A DNA stretch of 64,000 nucleotides, taken from NCBI GenBank assembly GCA_937128795.1, contig CAKZMQ010000001.1, positions 124,001 to 188,000 on the forward strand. The letters are read 5' to 3'. The translations under genes were made by a program, and so were the position numbers. This DNA comes from an uncultured Solirubrobacterales bacterium. Its GTDB lineage: Bacteria; Actinomycetota; Thermoleophilia; Solirubrobacterales; JACPNS01. Under the pieces are notes generated by a model. The model saw nothing but the letters and a program-made list of their open reading frames with translations, was not told where the DNA came from and searched no databases. This document shows positions 24,748-36,514 of the stretch, piece by piece (the first letter of the stretch is position 1; each line of letters starts with the position of its first letter).

Positions 24748-25758
24748 ATGTCGAATCAGCCCCAAATGCCTCTAACCGAAAAGGTCCGACGCACGTTGAG
24801 ACGACGCCGATCACACCGCGCCGTCTCTGGCCTGAAAAGCCAATGGTCGGCGTATCCGGCGAAGTGGCGCAAACACGAGTACCTGAACCTCGGCTCCGAA
24901 ACGCTTGGTGAGGAGTGGGGTGGTCCGGAGTTCGCCAGCTTGATCGTTGACGAGCTCGTGGCGGACTATCTGACGCCCGACACGGACGTCGTGGAGCTCG
25001 GTTGCGGTGGCGGCAAGTTCAGCCAACGCATCGCACCGCGCGTGAAGTCGCTCACCTGCTGCGACATCTCGCCACAGATGATCGATCAGACCAAACGCGA
25101 GCTGGCCGATCGTGGCGTCGACGAAAACGTCTCTTTCGAAGTGCTCAACGGCATTGATTTCACCGGGCTCGAGAGCAACAGCGCCGACTTCATCTTCAGC
25201 TACGACGTGCAGCTTCACCTTCAGCCCCAGAACGTCTTCAGCTACTTGGTAGACGCCGTTCGCGTGCTGCGTCCCGGCGGCGTGTTCATGTTGCACCAGA
25301 TCAAGCTTGACTCTCCTGGCGGCATGGATCACTTCCTGTCCCAGTACTACGCGCACACCTGGGACTTCGCATTCGACAGTTCGGAGCGACTAGGACACGT
25401 CTACTTCATGAGTGAGGGCCAGATGCGCGCGTTGGCGACGGCCGCCGGGATGAAAACCCTCGACGTCATCGATGACTTCCCCGGCCGGGATTCGCGCTAC
25501 TACAACGTCACGCGAGACCGCGATCTGTTCGGGTTCTTCGAGGCCGGCAGAAGTCGGTTGACCGGCAAGCAGCGCGTGGTCAAAGCGGAGGGCGACGAAA
25601 CGGTCTGGGCGGTCCTCGACGGTGGCGAACGGGTGGCTATTCGATCCTCCCAGCAGTTCGAACGCGCTGGTTTCGCCTGGGACGACCTGCAGGCGGTCAG
25701 CGCCGAAGAGCTCGCGACAATTCCCGAGTCGGCGAGCCCTCTCGAACACTGGGAGTGA
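24748..25758 (+). CDS. SAM-dependent methyltransferase
   Basis: A 336-residue class I methyltransferase. A basic N-terminal stretch (about 13-23, RRTLRRRRSHR) precedes the domain. Motif I is VVELGCGGGKFSQRIAPRV (about residues 83-101); further motifs are CCDISPQMIDQTKRELADRG, FIFSYDVQLHLQPQNVF and RVLRPGGVFMLHQI. A C-terminal region of about 100 residues (residues 230-336) is unusual for a minimal enzyme and may contact the acceptor. Its place between a sugar transferase and a UDP-sugar decarboxylase suggests modification of a polysaccharide or its precursor; this is inferred. Confidence 0.85.
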   Translation: MSNQPQMPLTEKVRRTLRRRRSHRAVSGLKSQWSAYPAKWRKHEYLNLGSETLGEEWGGPEFASLIVDELVADYLTPDTDVVELGCGGGKFSQRIAPRVKSLTCCDISPQMIDQTKRELADRGVDENVSFEVLNGIDFTGLESNSADFIFSYDVQLHLQPQNVFSYLVDAVRVLRPGGVFMLHQIKLDSPGGMDHFLSQYYAHTWDFAFDSSERLGHVYFMSEGQMRALATAAGMKTLDVIDDFPGRDSRYYNVTRDRDLFGFFEAGRSRLTGKQRVVKAEGDETVWAVLDGGERVAIRSSQQFERAGFAWDDLQAVSAEELATIPESASPLEHWE

Positions 25759-25800
25759 TCTCTGGACGCCGGCGTTCGACGTCGCAGCGTCGGTCCGTCG

Positions 25801-26739
25801 TCAGCGAGCCAGGCGTTCGACGCCGGCGAGATCGAGCGTGAGTTTGAGACCTTCACGCAGATCGATCTTCGGTTCCCAGCCAAGAATGTCCTTGGCGAGC
25901 GTGATGTCCGGCTGGCGGATCTTGGGGTCGTCAATCGGTAGTGGTTCGTAAACGATCTCGCTGCGCGATTCGGTCACCTCGATGACCAGTTTCGCCATCT
26001 CCAGCAGCGAAAGTTCGGTCGGGTTGCCGATGTTGACCGGTTCGCCGTAGCCGCTCTCGGCGAGTGCGATGATCCCCGCGATCAGATCGTCGACGTAACA
26101 GAACGATCGCGTCTGGGACCCATCGCCAAAGACCGTCACCGGCGCATCCTGCAATGCCTGCCGCATGAACGTCGGAATTGCGCGACCGTCGTGCGGGCGC
26201 ATGCGCGACCCGTAGGTGTTGAAAATCCGGACGATGCCGGTATCGACACCCTGCTGACGGCGATACGCCATCGTCAGAGCTTCGGCATAACGCTTGGCTT
26301 CGTCATAGACGCCGCGCGGTCCGATCGGGTTGACGTTTCCCCAGTAGCTCTCGGGCTGCGGGTGGATTTCCGGGTCGCCGTAGACCTCGCTGGTGCTGGC
26401 GATCAGAAAGCGTGCGCGCTTGAATTTGGCCAGTCCCAAGGCGTGATGGGTGCCATAAGACCCGACCTTGAGCGTGTGCAGGGGCAGTCGCAGGTAGTCG
26501 ATCGGGCTTGCAGGCGAAGCCAAGTGGTAAACGAAATCGACTTCCCCGTCGATGAAAAAGGGTTGGGTTATGTCGATATTCAGATAATCGAAGTTTTCGT
26601 CGCGGATGTGCGCGATGTTCTCGAGCGATCCTGTCTCGAGATTGTCGACGCAAATTACGCGATTGCCGCGTGCCAAAAGCGCGTCGCAGAGGTGAGAACC
26701 GAGAAATCCGGCGCCGCCGGTGACCAAACAGGTAGACAT
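25801..26739 (-). CDS. NAD-dependent epimerase/dehydratase, UDP-glucuronate decarboxylase-like
   Basis: A 312-residue extended SDR enzyme. The NAD loop is [12 protein letters not shown] (about residues 5-16). The active site has [24 protein letters not shown] and the YxxxK motif in [13 protein letters not shown] (about 143-155). [16 protein letters not shown] and [16 protein letters not shown] are diagnostic for UDP-glucuronate decarboxylase (UDP-xylose synthase), as opposed to GalE. It would supply UDP-xylose or a related sugar to the neighbouring polysaccharide genes. ATG 26739 is favoured by a TAAAGT box ten bases upstream and by the normal family N-terminus. Confidence 0.9.
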   Translation of the reverse strand: MSTCLVTGGAGFLGSHLCDALLARGNRVICVDNLETGSLENIAHIRDENFDYLNIDITQPFFIDGEVDFVYHLASPASPIDYLRLPLHTLKVGSYGTHHALGLAKFKRARFLIASTSEVYGDPEIHPQPESYWGNVNPIGPRGVYDEAKRYAEALTMAYRRQQGVDTGIVRIFNTYGSRMRPHDGRAIPTFMRQALQDAPVTVFGDGSQTRSFCYVDDLIAGIIALAESGYGEPVNIGNPTELSLLEMAKLVIEVTESRSEIVYEPLPIDDPKIRQPDITLAKDILGWEPKIDLREGLKLTLDLAGVERLAR

Positions 26740-26749
26740 GATTGGACGA

Positions 26750-26755
26750 ACTTTA
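26750..26755 (-). promoter_or_regulatory. -10 box TAAAGT of UDP-glucuronate decarboxylase-like gene
   Basis: TAAAGT on the minus strand, ten bases before the ATG at 26739; it fixes the shorter start. Confidence 0.5.
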
Positions 26756-26799
26756 CATAGCGAGCCTCCGCAGGCCTCAGGACACGGGCGCCTGCAAGT

Positions 26800-27900
26800 G
26801 TGATGGCGAGCACTCCGCAACCCGGCGGACCGCACGGCGAGAACCGCGCCGGTGGCGATCCGCTGCCGATTTCGGCTCTACCCGTTCCTGACGACGACGG
26901 CGCACCGGCGACGCCGGCGCCATCGCTGCCGACAGGCAAGAACGGCGAGCTGTCGCCGGCCCAGCGAGCGCGACTCGGGCTCGACGTCTTCGGTGAGCAG
27001 GCCCAGCAGCCCGTCGAAGCGGCGTCGACCGGTCCGAAACCACTGCCCGTACCGGATGATCAGCCGGCAGCGAGCCAGGCCAGAGCCCCGAATGCTGCCC
27101 CGACCGACTTCGGTTTTCGACAGATCGACCCGTTTGGCGGCAGTCCCGCCGGGCCCAATGCGGTCAGTCAGCGGGTGAGTCCCGAAGAGCTGGCGGGCGC
27201 CGCGAACGTTGCGCCGCAGCCTCTACGCCAACGCTCAGGCAGCGACGACGGCATCCCCGAACTCGAGCGCGACCGCAGCGTGCTCACCTATGGCGTAGCT
27301 TGGACCCTTTTCGCAATGCTTGTGTCGGCCGGGATTGCGTTCAGCTCATCGATGAGTCGTGCGACAGGTGAGGCTGCAGGGCCCGGGCCGATCGTGCCTG
27401 CGCTGATCTCGATCGGAATCGGCTGGGTGATCGTTTTCGCGGCTCGCGGAATGGGCCGCAATTGGGGCTACCTGATGATCCTCCCTGCGGTGATCTTGTT
27501 CCTCGGCCCGTTCGCATACGCGAATTACTGGTCGACCTCGCTCGAGGACTCCGCACGCGGTTACCTCAGCCCGATCGGCGCGACCAGTCTGATCGACGTC
27601 GACCAGACCAGCCTCGTCTCTGAAACGATCAACACCGACCGCGGCTGCTTTGCGATCACCCGTGACCGTAAAACAAAGGACACCGAGGTGGCGGTCGTAA
27701 CCCTCGTGCCAGAAACCGCGCGCCAACAGGCCGACTTCGCCCTCGCCCCGCGTTACGCAGGACGGATAACTGCCGGGGGTGCCCGCAGCACGCAACGCGT
27801 GTTCACGTTCAAACGCGGACTCGGCCCAGCGATCGTCTCTGAGGTGATCGCGGCGCCGCTCGATTGCGCCACCTCAGCGGCGCCCGCCAGCGGCAGCTGA
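26800..27900 (+). CDS. proline-rich membrane protein of unknown function
   Basis: A 366-residue protein. The N-terminal region of about 155 residues is rich in Pro, Ala, Gly and charged residues and probably disordered and cytosolic. Three membrane helices follow, near residues 165-185, 195-215 and 225-250 ([55 protein letters not shown]). A C-terminal domain of about 110 residues has single cysteines ([17 protein letters not shown]). I do not recognise the family. GTG 26800 is immediately followed by an ATG at 26803, and either may be used. Confidence 0.6.
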   Translation: MMASTPQPGGPHGENRAGGDPLPISALPVPDDDGAPATPAPSLPTGKNGELSPAQRARLGLDVFGEQAQQPVEAASTGPKPLPVPDDQPAASQARAPNAAPTDFGFRQIDPFGGSPAGPNAVSQRVSPEELAGAANVAPQPLRQRSGSDDGIPELERDRSVLTYGVAWTLFAMLVSAGIAFSSSMSRATGEAAGPGPIVPALISIGIGWVIVFAARGMGRNWGYLMILPAVILFLGPFAYANYWSTSLEDSARGYLSPIGATSLIDVDQTSLVSETINTDRGCFAITRDRKTKDTEVAVVTLVPETARQQADFALAPRYAGRITAGGARSTQRVFTFKRGLGPAIVSEVIAAPLDCATSAAPASGS

Positions 27901-27941
27901 TCAGCGCTTTCGGCGAATTTTCACTGCCTGCGAATTGACGC

Positions 27942-27956
27942 GTGATCTACGATCAC
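27942..27956 (+). promoter_or_regulatory. -10 box inside a 15-bp palindrome before the mutase gene
   Basis: GTGATC-TAC-GATCAC is a perfect inverted repeat that contains the -10-like TACGAT (27948-27953), seven bases before ATG 27961. An operator overlapping the promoter is a natural reading. Confidence 0.45.
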
Positions 27957-27960
27957 ATGC

Positions 27961-29610
27961 ATGTCCAGCACCCCTGAAAGCAAGACCCACCCCACTCAGT
28001 CCCTTCCGACGATTGCTCCCCTCGTCGGTCCCGACGACCCGCGTCGCTTCACCGACAGCGGCATCGAGCAGAAGATCCTTTATGACGAGTCCGACATCGC
28101 CGAGCTCGATCTGCCCGAGCGCCTCGGCGTACCGGGCGAGTTCCCGTTCACGCGCGGTGTGCACGGCGAGATGTACCGCTCGCGCCACTGGACGATGCGC
28201 CAGTACGCCGGCTACGCGACGGCGCACGAGACGAACATTCGTTACAAGTATTTGCTTGAGCACGGCTCGACCGGGCTCTCGATGGCCTTCGACCTGCCGA
28301 CGCAGCTCGGTCTCGACAGCGACAACGCACTCTGCGAGGGCGAGGTCGGTCGCACCGGCGTAGCGATCGACACGATCGACGACATGCGCACAGTGTTCGA
28401 CGGCATCCCGCTCGATCAGGTATCGACTTCGATGACGATCAACGCGCCGGCCAGCGTGCTGCTGCTGCTGTACGAATTGGTCGCCGAGGAGCAGGGGGTC
28501 AGCTCTGACAAATTGCGCGGCACGGTCCAGAATGACATTCTCAAGGAGTACATCGCCCGCGGCAACTTCATCTACCCGGCCGAGGCCTCGATGCGGATGA
28601 CCACGGACCTCTTCGCCTACTGCAAAGAGAACGTGCCCAAGTGGAACACGATCAGCATCAGCGGATACCACATCCGCGAGAAGGGCTGTAGCGCTGTCCA
28701 AGAGATCGGTTTCACGATCGCCAACGGCATCGCCTACGTGCAGGCCGCGCTCGACGCCGGCCTCGAGGTCGACGACTTCGCACCGCGCCTGGCCTTCTTC
28801 TTCAACTGTCACAACAACGTCTTCCAAGAGGTGGCCAAGTTTCGCGCCGCCCGCAAGATCTGGGCAGAGGTGATGCGCGATCGCTTCGGCGCCAAGAATC
28901 CAAAGTCGCTGATGCTGCGCTTCCACACCCAGACAGGCGGCGTCACGCTGACCGCCCAGCAGCCGGAGAACAACATCGTCCGCGTAGCCCTGCAGGGATT
29001 CGCCGCCGTCACCGGCGGCACGCAGTCGCTGCACACCAATGGATACGACGAGGCACTCGCATTGCCGACAGAACGTGCCGCGAAGATCGCGCTGCGCACC
29101 CAACAAGTGATCGCCTACGAGAGCGGCGCCGCCGACACCGTCGACCCATTTGCCGGCAGCTACTTCGTCGAGGCTCTGACCAAGGAACTCGAAGACGGCG
29201 CTTGGTCCCTGATCAACAAGGTCGACGAGCTCGGCGGATCGGTCAACGCGCTCTACTTCATCCAGAAGGAGATCGAGGAGTCCTCGTTCGGATACCACAA
29301 GCGTTACGAGACGCAGCAGGACATCGTCGTCGGTGTGAATAAGTTCATCGACGAGAACGAAGAGGTCGACATCGACCTGCTGAAAGTCGAACAGGCCACC
29401 GAGGACGCGCAGGTCGAACGCTTGAAGAAGTTCAAGGCCGACCGCGACCAGGCCGAGGTCGACCGACTGCTCGCCGAACTTGTCGAGGTCGCCAAGACCG
29501 ACGGCAACGTGCTCGTGCCGATGCGCGCGGCGCTGAAGGCTCGTGCGTCGATGGGCGAAGTCTGCGGCGCTCTCAAGGGGCTTTGGGGCGAATTCCGAGA
29601 GCAGCTCTAG
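27961..29610 (+). CDS. coenzyme B12-dependent acyl-CoA mutase, large (catalytic) subunit
   Basis: A 549-residue catalytic TIM-barrel subunit of the methylmalonyl-CoA mutase family. It has no cobalamin-binding domain, so a separate small subunit must exist elsewhere. Family motifs are [57 protein letters not shown] (Arg near 210) and [12 protein letters not shown] (catalytic His near 237). At the position of the MCM active-site Tyr (Tyr89 of P. shermanii, RGPYATMY) this protein has His68 in RGVHGEMY, while the Arg that binds the substrate carboxylate appears retained. It may therefore use a dicarboxylic acyl-CoA other than methylmalonyl-CoA (ethylmalonyl-CoA is one candidate). Propionyl-CoA-type carboxylase subunits lie at 32.4 and 43.1 kb. 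Confidence 0.9.
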   Translation: MSSTPESKTHPTQSLPTIAPLVGPDDPRRFTDSGIEQKILYDESDIAELDLPERLGVPGEFPFTRGVHGEMYRSRHWTMRQYAGYATAHETNIRYKYLLEHGSTGLSMAFDLPTQLGLDSDNALCEGEVGRTGVAIDTIDDMRTVFDGIPLDQVSTSMTINAPASVLLLLYELVAEEQGVSSDKLRGTVQNDILKEYIARGNFIYPAEASMRMTTDLFAYCKENVPKWNTISISGYHIREKGCSAVQEIGFTIANGIAYVQAALDAGLEVDDFAPRLAFFFNCHNNVFQEVAKFRAARKIWAEVMRDRFGAKNPKSLMLRFHTQTGGVTLTAQQPENNIVRVALQGFAAVTGGTQSLHTNGYDEALALPTERAAKIALRTQQVIAYESGAADTVDPFAGSYFVEALTKELEDGAWSLINKVDELGGSVNALYFIQKEIEESSFGYHKRYETQQDIVVGVNKFIDENEEVDIDLLKVEQATEDAQVERLKKFKADRDQAEVDRLLAELVEVAKTDGNVLVPMRAALKARASMGEVCGALKGLWGEFREQL

Positions 29611-29620
29611 GACGGGCGTC

Positions 29621-30019
29621 GTGGCCGAATTGCCCGCAAACATCGCGGTGGCAAGTGGCTTCGTTTCGACGCCGAGCGACGCCATCTGGGATTTCGTCAG
29701 CGACGTAGCGAACTGGCCGCGACTGTTCCCGGATTGGATCGCCGCCGTGGTTGCGGATGATGATCGCTTCACGGCAACCGGCCCCGCGAAAGAAAAGGCA
29801 GATCTTTACCCGGCCGCGGACGCCGAATCGCGCTCGCTCGAGGTGGAGGTCGTCGACGAGTTGGGCAGCGCCGACACGCTGCGCCTGCGCGTGCTCGACG
29901 TGTCAGGCGGCAGCATTGTTTTTGTCGTTCACGGTCGCTTGAGCGGCACCTCGGACGCCGCATGGCACGCCAAACGCGATGCAGTCGAATCCGGTCTGCT
30001 TGCGCTGTCGGTAAGTTAG
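29621..30019 (+). CDS. small SRPBCC-fold protein
   Basis: A 132-residue protein with the start of a polyketide-cyclase/START fold: SGFVSTPSDAIWDFVSDVANWPRLFPDW (in parts, residues 12-39) is the typical first strand and helices. It starts at GTG 29621, ten bases after the mutase stop, so it is likely cotranscribed. The longer frame that begins inside the mutase gene has no family similarity there. The ligand is unknown. Confidence 0.65.
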   Translation: MAELPANIAVASGFVSTPSDAIWDFVSDVANWPRLFPDWIAAVVADDDRFTATGPAKEKADLYPAADAESRSLEVEVVDELGSADTLRLRVLDVSGGSIVFVVHGRLSGTSDAAWHAKRDAVESGLLALSVS

Positions 30020-30062
30020 GCGCGTTCCCCCGTCAACGATTGACCCCTCTTGGAGGTGACGC

Positions 30063-30551
30063 ATGTCCACAGTCCCGCTCGCGTTCGACCTGACGTTCTA
30101 CAGCCTGATCGTTTCACTGCACGTGATCTTTGCCGTGATCGGGCTGGGTTCTGCTTTCGCGTTCCCCTTCATCGGCGCGCTTGCGCAGAAGAATCCGCAG
30201 CACACGACGTTCGCACTCGAGGTCAACTACACGATCATCAAGAAGTGGATTTCTCCAATGGCCGTGCTCATCTTGATCACCGGGCTCTACCAAGTGTTCG
30301 ACGGCCCCTACAGCTTCGGCGATGACCATTGGCTTGACATCAGCTTCGCGCTGTTCATCGTCTACATGGGCATTCTCGGTGCGATCACCACGCCCGGCGC
30401 GCGGCGCGCGCTCGAACTCGCCCGCGAGTCCGCCGGTGGACCGCCGCCGCAGGAGATGATCGCCCTGATCCAGCGCAACGCCAAGCTCGGTCCGTTGATG
30501 GGCGGAATCATCATCGTGACGACGTTTTTGATGGAAGCCAAGCCGTTCTGA
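30063..30551 (+). CDS. four-helix integral membrane protein (DUF2269-like)
   Basis: A 162-residue protein with membrane helices near residues 12-42, 62-82, 92-112 and 145-160. It starts with a Leu/Val/His-rich helix (LIVSLHVIFAVIGLGSAF) that recalls the DUF2269 group of predicted membrane proteins; the identification is tentative. GGAGGTGA at 30052-30059 is one of the few strong Shine-Dalgarno sequences in the window and fixes ATG 30063. No function is known. Confidence 0.6.
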   Translation: MSTVPLAFDLTFYSLIVSLHVIFAVIGLGSAFAFPFIGALAQKNPQHTTFALEVNYTIIKKWISPMAVLILITGLYQVFDGPYSFGDDHWLDISFALFIVYMGILGAITTPGARRALELARESAGGPPPQEMIALIQRNAKLGPLMGGIIIVTTFLMEAKPF

Positions 30552-30639
30552 GCGGTTGGTCGTTGTTGTCGCCTGAACAGTGACTTGCGAACCAGCTGGG
30601 CGGAAGGGTCGCGGCACGCGTCAGCGAAGTGATTAGGCG

Positions 30640-31428
30640 ATGCCTGCCTACGACGTCTCACGCACGCTTGTCAAATCGCAGCCCGAAGTCTGGGCTGAAC
30701 TTGAGAAAGTCGAACGACTTGCGGAATTGCTCGGCGACGACGCGATCGAGATCACCCGCAGCGAGCCGGAGACCAAGATTGAGTGGCAGGGCGAATCTGC
30801 CAACGGAACGATCGAGATAGCCGCGTCGGGATGGGGGACGAAGGTACGGCTGACCGCAGAGACGATCGCCGCCGAGCCGCCAATTCCTGAGCCGGAGCCG
30901 GAGCCGGAATCAGAGCCTGAGCCCGAGCCGGAGCCCGAGCCGGAGCCGGTCGCCAAAGTCGAATCCGAACCAGTCGACGAAGACGTTGACGAACTGCCTT
31001 CGACGGGCTTTGACGCGGCACCGTCGGCGGAAATCGTCGGCGAACCCGAGAAAAAGCTCGGCTTCGTGGCGCGCATGAAGGCAGTGTTCGTTTCGAATCC
31101 GGTTTCGCAGGCGGAAGTCCTCGACGAGAAAGAAGCCCGTGAAGACCGCGGCGTCGCAGAAGCACCCGACGCAGGGGCCGAGTCAGAACTGGCGCAGGAA
31201 CCGGAGCCGGAGTCGGAGCCAGAGCCAGAGCCGGAACCCACACCTGAGCCGGAACCCGCACCTGAGCAGGAACCCGCACCTGAGCAGGAACCCGCACCTG
31301 AGCAGGATGCCGAGGCTGAATCGGAACCGATCGACTCGCCGCAACCGATCGACTACGAGGCACGCCTGGCCTCAGTGCTCGACCACCTCGGGTCGGCGCA
31401 CAAGCGGCCGTTCGTGCACAACGACTAG
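30640..31428 (+). CDS. acidic Glu-Pro-repeat protein with SRPBCC-like N-terminus
   Basis: A 262-residue protein. The first 80 residues (YDVSRTLVKSQPEVWAELEKVERLAELLGD...) look like a short START/SRPBCC-type beta sheet domain. Two Glu-Pro repeat tracts follow, at about residues 83-108 and 187-228. Between them is a segment with FVARMKAVFVSNPVSQAEVLDEKEAREDR. The C-terminal end has a helical IDYEARLASVLDHLGSAHKRPF motif. The second tract is encoded by near-identical 18-bp tandem units. EP-repeat tracts form stiff extended linkers, so the protein may tether its C-terminal helix; function unknown. Confidence 0.65.
   Translation: MPAYDVSRTLVKSQPEVWAELEKVERLAELLGDDAIEITRSEPETKIEWQGESANGTIEIAASGWGTKVRLTAETIAAEPPIPEPEPEPESEPEPEPEPEPEPVAKVESEPVDEDVDELPSTGFDAAPSAEIVGEPEKKLGFVARMKAVFVSNPVSQAEVLDEKEAREDRGVAEAPDAGAESELAQEPEPESEPEPEPEPTPEPEPAPEQEPAPEQEPAPEQDAEAESEPIDSPQPIDYEARLASVLDHLGSAHKRPFVHND
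31243..31314 (+). repeat. 18-bp tandem repeat encoding PEQEPA units
   Basis: Consecutive copies of CCTGAGCAGGAACCCGCA at 31261-31278 and 31279-31296 are identical. A one-base variant precedes them at 31243-31260 and a diverged copy follows at 31297-31314. Being in multiples of 18, length changes would keep the frame. Confidence 0.85.
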
Positions 31429-31431
31429 CCG

Positions 31432-32298
31432 CTAGCCCTCGGCACGAGCCGCTGCTTCTGCCCGCTGCAGGGCTTCGAGATCACTCTCGATGTTGTCGAG
31501 GTGCTCGCGAATCCCGTGAATTCGCTCGCGAACGGCTAGCCGCGCCGCTTCCTCATCGGAACGCTTGATGTTCTCGTCGGCGATCTCTGCCTCGGCGCGG
31601 CGAAGTTCAGCAGCGCGCGCTTCTTCCATCGATGTCAGGACGATTCCGATGAAAAGGTTGAACACCAGGAAACTGGCGAGCAGCACATACGAGACGTAGA
31701 ACGGAATTGCCCAATCGGATGACTCGCGCCCAGTTGCCAGGAACTCCGGCAACCCCTCAAGCGTCAGCACCTGGAACATGGTCAGCATCGCCTCGCCGAC
31801 GTTTCCGAACTGCGCCGGATCCTTCTCGCTGAAGATCACCCATCCAACCATCGCGTAGATGTAGACGAGCATCACAGAGGCAAGGGCGAGCGATGACATT
31901 CCCGGTATCGACCGGCCCACCGCGGCGACGATCACGCGAAGGTCTGGCAGCAGGCGGAAGAGGCGAGTCACTCGCAACAGCCGCACCATGCGGATCAGCG
32001 TCGCGTTCTCGCGCAACCCGGGCACGAAGCCGACGGCGACGATCACGAAGTCGAAGACGTTCCAGCCGCTCTTGAAAAAGGAGAACGGCTTCGGGAAGAA
32101 CGCCGTTATTCGGATCGTCAGTTCGACCACGTAGTAGGCGAAGCACAGCTCGTTGATCAGCGTGATTTCGCTGGAGTAGTCACGGTCCAGCCGATCAAAC
32201 GTGCCCAACCCCAGTGCAACCGCGTTGGCGATGATCACCCCGACGGTCAGGAAGTCGAAGCGTTGCGATTCGGCGATTCGGCGTGCCAGGGCGACCAT
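31432..32298 (-). CDS. voltage-gated cation channel, bacterial NaV-like
   Basis: A protein of about 288 residues with the six-helix voltage-gated channel plan. S1-S3 are at about residues 15-95. The S4 sensor is IRMVRLLRVTRLFRLLPDLR (about 102-121), with Arg at every third position. A pore loop FQVLTLEGLPEF and S6 VLLASFLVFNLFIGIVLTSMEEA follow. A C-terminal helical coiled coil rich in Glu/Arg (about 220-288) is the usual tetramerisation tail. The filter Glu of the TLE motif is kept, but the Trp normally found two residues after it (TLESW) is Leu here, so ion selectivity may differ. ATG 32298 is preferred to the longer frame because S1 starts soon after it. It diverges from the carboxylase gene. 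Confidence 0.88.
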   Translation of the reverse strand: MVALARRIAESQRFDFLTVGVIIANAVALGLGTFDRLDRDYSSEITLINELCFAYYVVELTIRITAFFPKPFSFFKSGWNVFDFVIVAVGFVPGLRENATLIRMVRLLRVTRLFRLLPDLRVIVAAVGRSIPGMSSLALASVMLVYIYAMVGWVIFSEKDPAQFGNVGEAMLTMFQVLTLEGLPEFLATGRESSDWAIPFYVSYVLLASFLVFNLFIGIVLTSMEEARAAELRRAEAEIADENIKRSDEEAARLAVRERIHGIREHLDNIESDLEALQRAEAAARAEG

Positions 32299-32407
32299 GA
32301 GGCTGCGGATTGTGGCAAACGATCGGTCATTTCGTGCAAGCGCACGCACCCGACCGCGCTGACCACCTATGATCTGCGCCGCGCGGTGGACACCCGCGCA
32401 ACGATCA

Positions 32408-33970
32408 ATGCGCCAAAAAGTGCCGGAGACATACGACGAGAAGGTCGAACAACTCGACGAGTTGCGCGCCAGCGCGCACCACGACGAAGTCGCGATCGAG
32501 AAGCAGCACGCCAAGGGCAAGCTGACCGCCCGCGAGCGCATCCACAAGCTGCTCGACCCGGGCTCGTTCCAAGAGGTCGACACCTTCGTTCGCCACCGCA
32601 CCTACGACTTCGGTATGGAGAAGAACCGACCGTGGGGCGACGCCGTCGTCACGGGCCACGGCTTGATCGACGGCCGCCCGGTCTGCGTGTTCAGCCAGGA
32701 CTTCACCGTCTTCGGAGGATCGTTGGGTGAAGTCATGAGCGAGAAGATGTGCAAGATCATGGACCTGGCCGAGCGCATCGGTTGCCCGGTGATCGGCATC
32801 AACGACTCCGGCGGAGCGCGCATCCAGGAAGGCGTCGTCTCGCTCGCCAGCTACGGCGAGGTCTTCGCCCGCAACGTCCAGAGCAGCGGGGTCGTGCCAC
32901 AGATCAGCGTGATCATGGGTCCCTGCGCCGGCGGCGCGGTCTATTCGCCCGCGATGACCGACTTCATCTTCATGGTCAAAGAGACCAGCCACATGTTCAT
33001 AACCGGGCCCGACGTGATCAAGACGGTGACGGGTGAAGAGCCGACGTTCGAGGAACTCGGCGGAGCGATGACGCACAACACCAAGTCGGGAGTTGCGCAC
33101 TTCGCCGCGGAGTCCGAGGAGGATTGCCTCGAAGACGTCCGGTACCTGATGGGCTTTCTGCCGCAGAACAACTTGGAGCTGCCGCCCCGCGTGCAGCCGT
33201 CCGACGACCCCGAGCGCATGGACCTCGCGCTTGACTCGATCGTTCCGGACAATCCCAACAAGCCGTACGACATGCGTTCGGTCGTCAAGCTGATTGTCGA
33301 CGACGAGGACTTCTTCGAGGTGCATGAACACCACGCCAAGAACATCATCGTCGGCTTCGCCCGTCTCAACGGCCTGCCGGTCGGCATCATGGGCAACCAG
33401 CCGAGCCAGATGGCCGGCGTGCTCGACATCGATGCATCGGCAAAGGGTGCGCGATTCGTCCGCACCTGTGACGCCTTCAACATCCCGATCATCACCTTCA
33501 CCGACGTCCCGGGCTTCCTGCCGGGTACGGCCCAGGAGTGGGGTGGCATCATCCGCCACGGCGCCAAACTGCTCTACGCGATCACCGAGGCGACGGTGCC
33601 GAAGATCACGGTGATTACGCGCAAGGCCTACGGCGGTGCCTACGACGTCATGGGTTCCAAGCACCTCGGAATCGACTTCAACTACGCCTGGCCGACCGCC
33701 GAAGTCGCGGTCATGGGCCCCGAGGGCGCGGTCAACATCATTTACCGCAAGGACATCGCGTCGTCGCCGACTCCCGAGGATCGCCGTACGAAGCTGATGG
33801 ACGACTACAAGGCGCGCTTCGCCAACCCCTACAGCGCGGCCGAGCGTGGCTACATCGACGACGTGATCGTCCCGCACGAGACGCGCCCGAAGCTGATCAA
33901 GGCGCTCGAGATCCTGCAGAACAAGCGCGTCGAGCGACCGAAGCGCAAGCACGGCAACATTCCGCTCTAA
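32408..33970 (+). CDS. acyl-CoA carboxylase beta subunit (propionyl-CoA carboxylase-like carboxyltransferase)
   Basis: A 520-residue carboxyltransferase subunit. It moves CO2 from carboxybiotin to an acyl-CoA, giving methylmalonyl-CoA from propionyl-CoA. Signatures include [70 protein letters not shown] (in parts) and [16 protein letters not shown]. The Asp that favours propionyl-CoA in actinobacterial enzymes probably lies in the [11 protein letters not shown] region. The biotin carboxylase/BCCP partner is at 43.1 kb. ATG 32408 ([12 protein letters not shown]) fits the family; a TATGAT box at 32368-32373 gives a leader of about 28 bases. Confidence 0.95.
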   Translation: MRQKVPETYDEKVEQLDELRASAHHDEVAIEKQHAKGKLTARERIHKLLDPGSFQEVDTFVRHRTYDFGMEKNRPWGDAVVTGHGLIDGRPVCVFSQDFTVFGGSLGEVMSEKMCKIMDLAERIGCPVIGINDSGGARIQEGVVSLASYGEVFARNVQSSGVVPQISVIMGPCAGGAVYSPAMTDFIFMVKETSHMFITGPDVIKTVTGEEPTFEELGGAMTHNTKSGVAHFAAESEEDCLEDVRYLMGFLPQNNLELPPRVQPSDDPERMDLALDSIVPDNPNKPYDMRSVVKLIVDDEDFFEVHEHHAKNIIVGFARLNGLPVGIMGNQPSQMAGVLDIDASAKGARFVRTCDAFNIPIITFTDVPGFLPGTAQEWGGIIRHGAKLLYAITEATVPKITVITRKAYGGAYDVMGSKHLGIDFNYAWPTAEVAVMGPEGAVNIIYRKDIASSPTPEDRRTKLMDDYKARFANPYSAAERGYIDDVIVPHETRPKLIKALEILQNKRVERPKRKHGNIPL

Positions 33971-34011
33971 GAACTCCTCTGCTCGCGCGGCGCGTGCGAG
34001 GCCGAGCGACA

Positions 34012-34044
34012 TTCTGGGCCGACCGCGAGGCGGCCGACCCAGAA
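34012..34044. terminator. bidirectional hairpin between carboxylase and katG genes
   Basis: Arms 34012-34026 and 34030-34044 pair over 15 positions with two mismatches and a GAG loop (TTCTGGG...CCCAGAA outermost). They are placed between two converging genes. There is no long T tract, as is common for actinobacterial terminators. Confidence 0.65.
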
Positions 34045-34053
34045 ATCAAATCA

Positions 34054-36378
<2,325 letters not shown>

Positions 36379-36514
36379 TCAGCGGACCGTCTCAACTGTG
36401 TTGGCCGCGTGCACAATCGGCCGTCCAGAAGTTTGGACAAAGAGCAGCACGCCCGTTGTCGATTCTCGCTACGTTGGAGGTGCATCGTCAAAACACGCAC
36501 CGGAGGTCCTACGC

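Noticed and set aside
27901-29772. A 623-codon open frame on the minus strand opposite the acyl-CoA mutase (others at 43299-44957 and 32405-34012).
   Set aside because: These are shadows of strongly biased GC-rich coding sequence on the opposite strand; they have no recognisable domains or starts.
30880-31310. Long open frames on the minus strand opposite the Glu-Pro repeats.
   Set aside because: They arise because the repeat is periodic and free of stops in several frames; composition gives no support.
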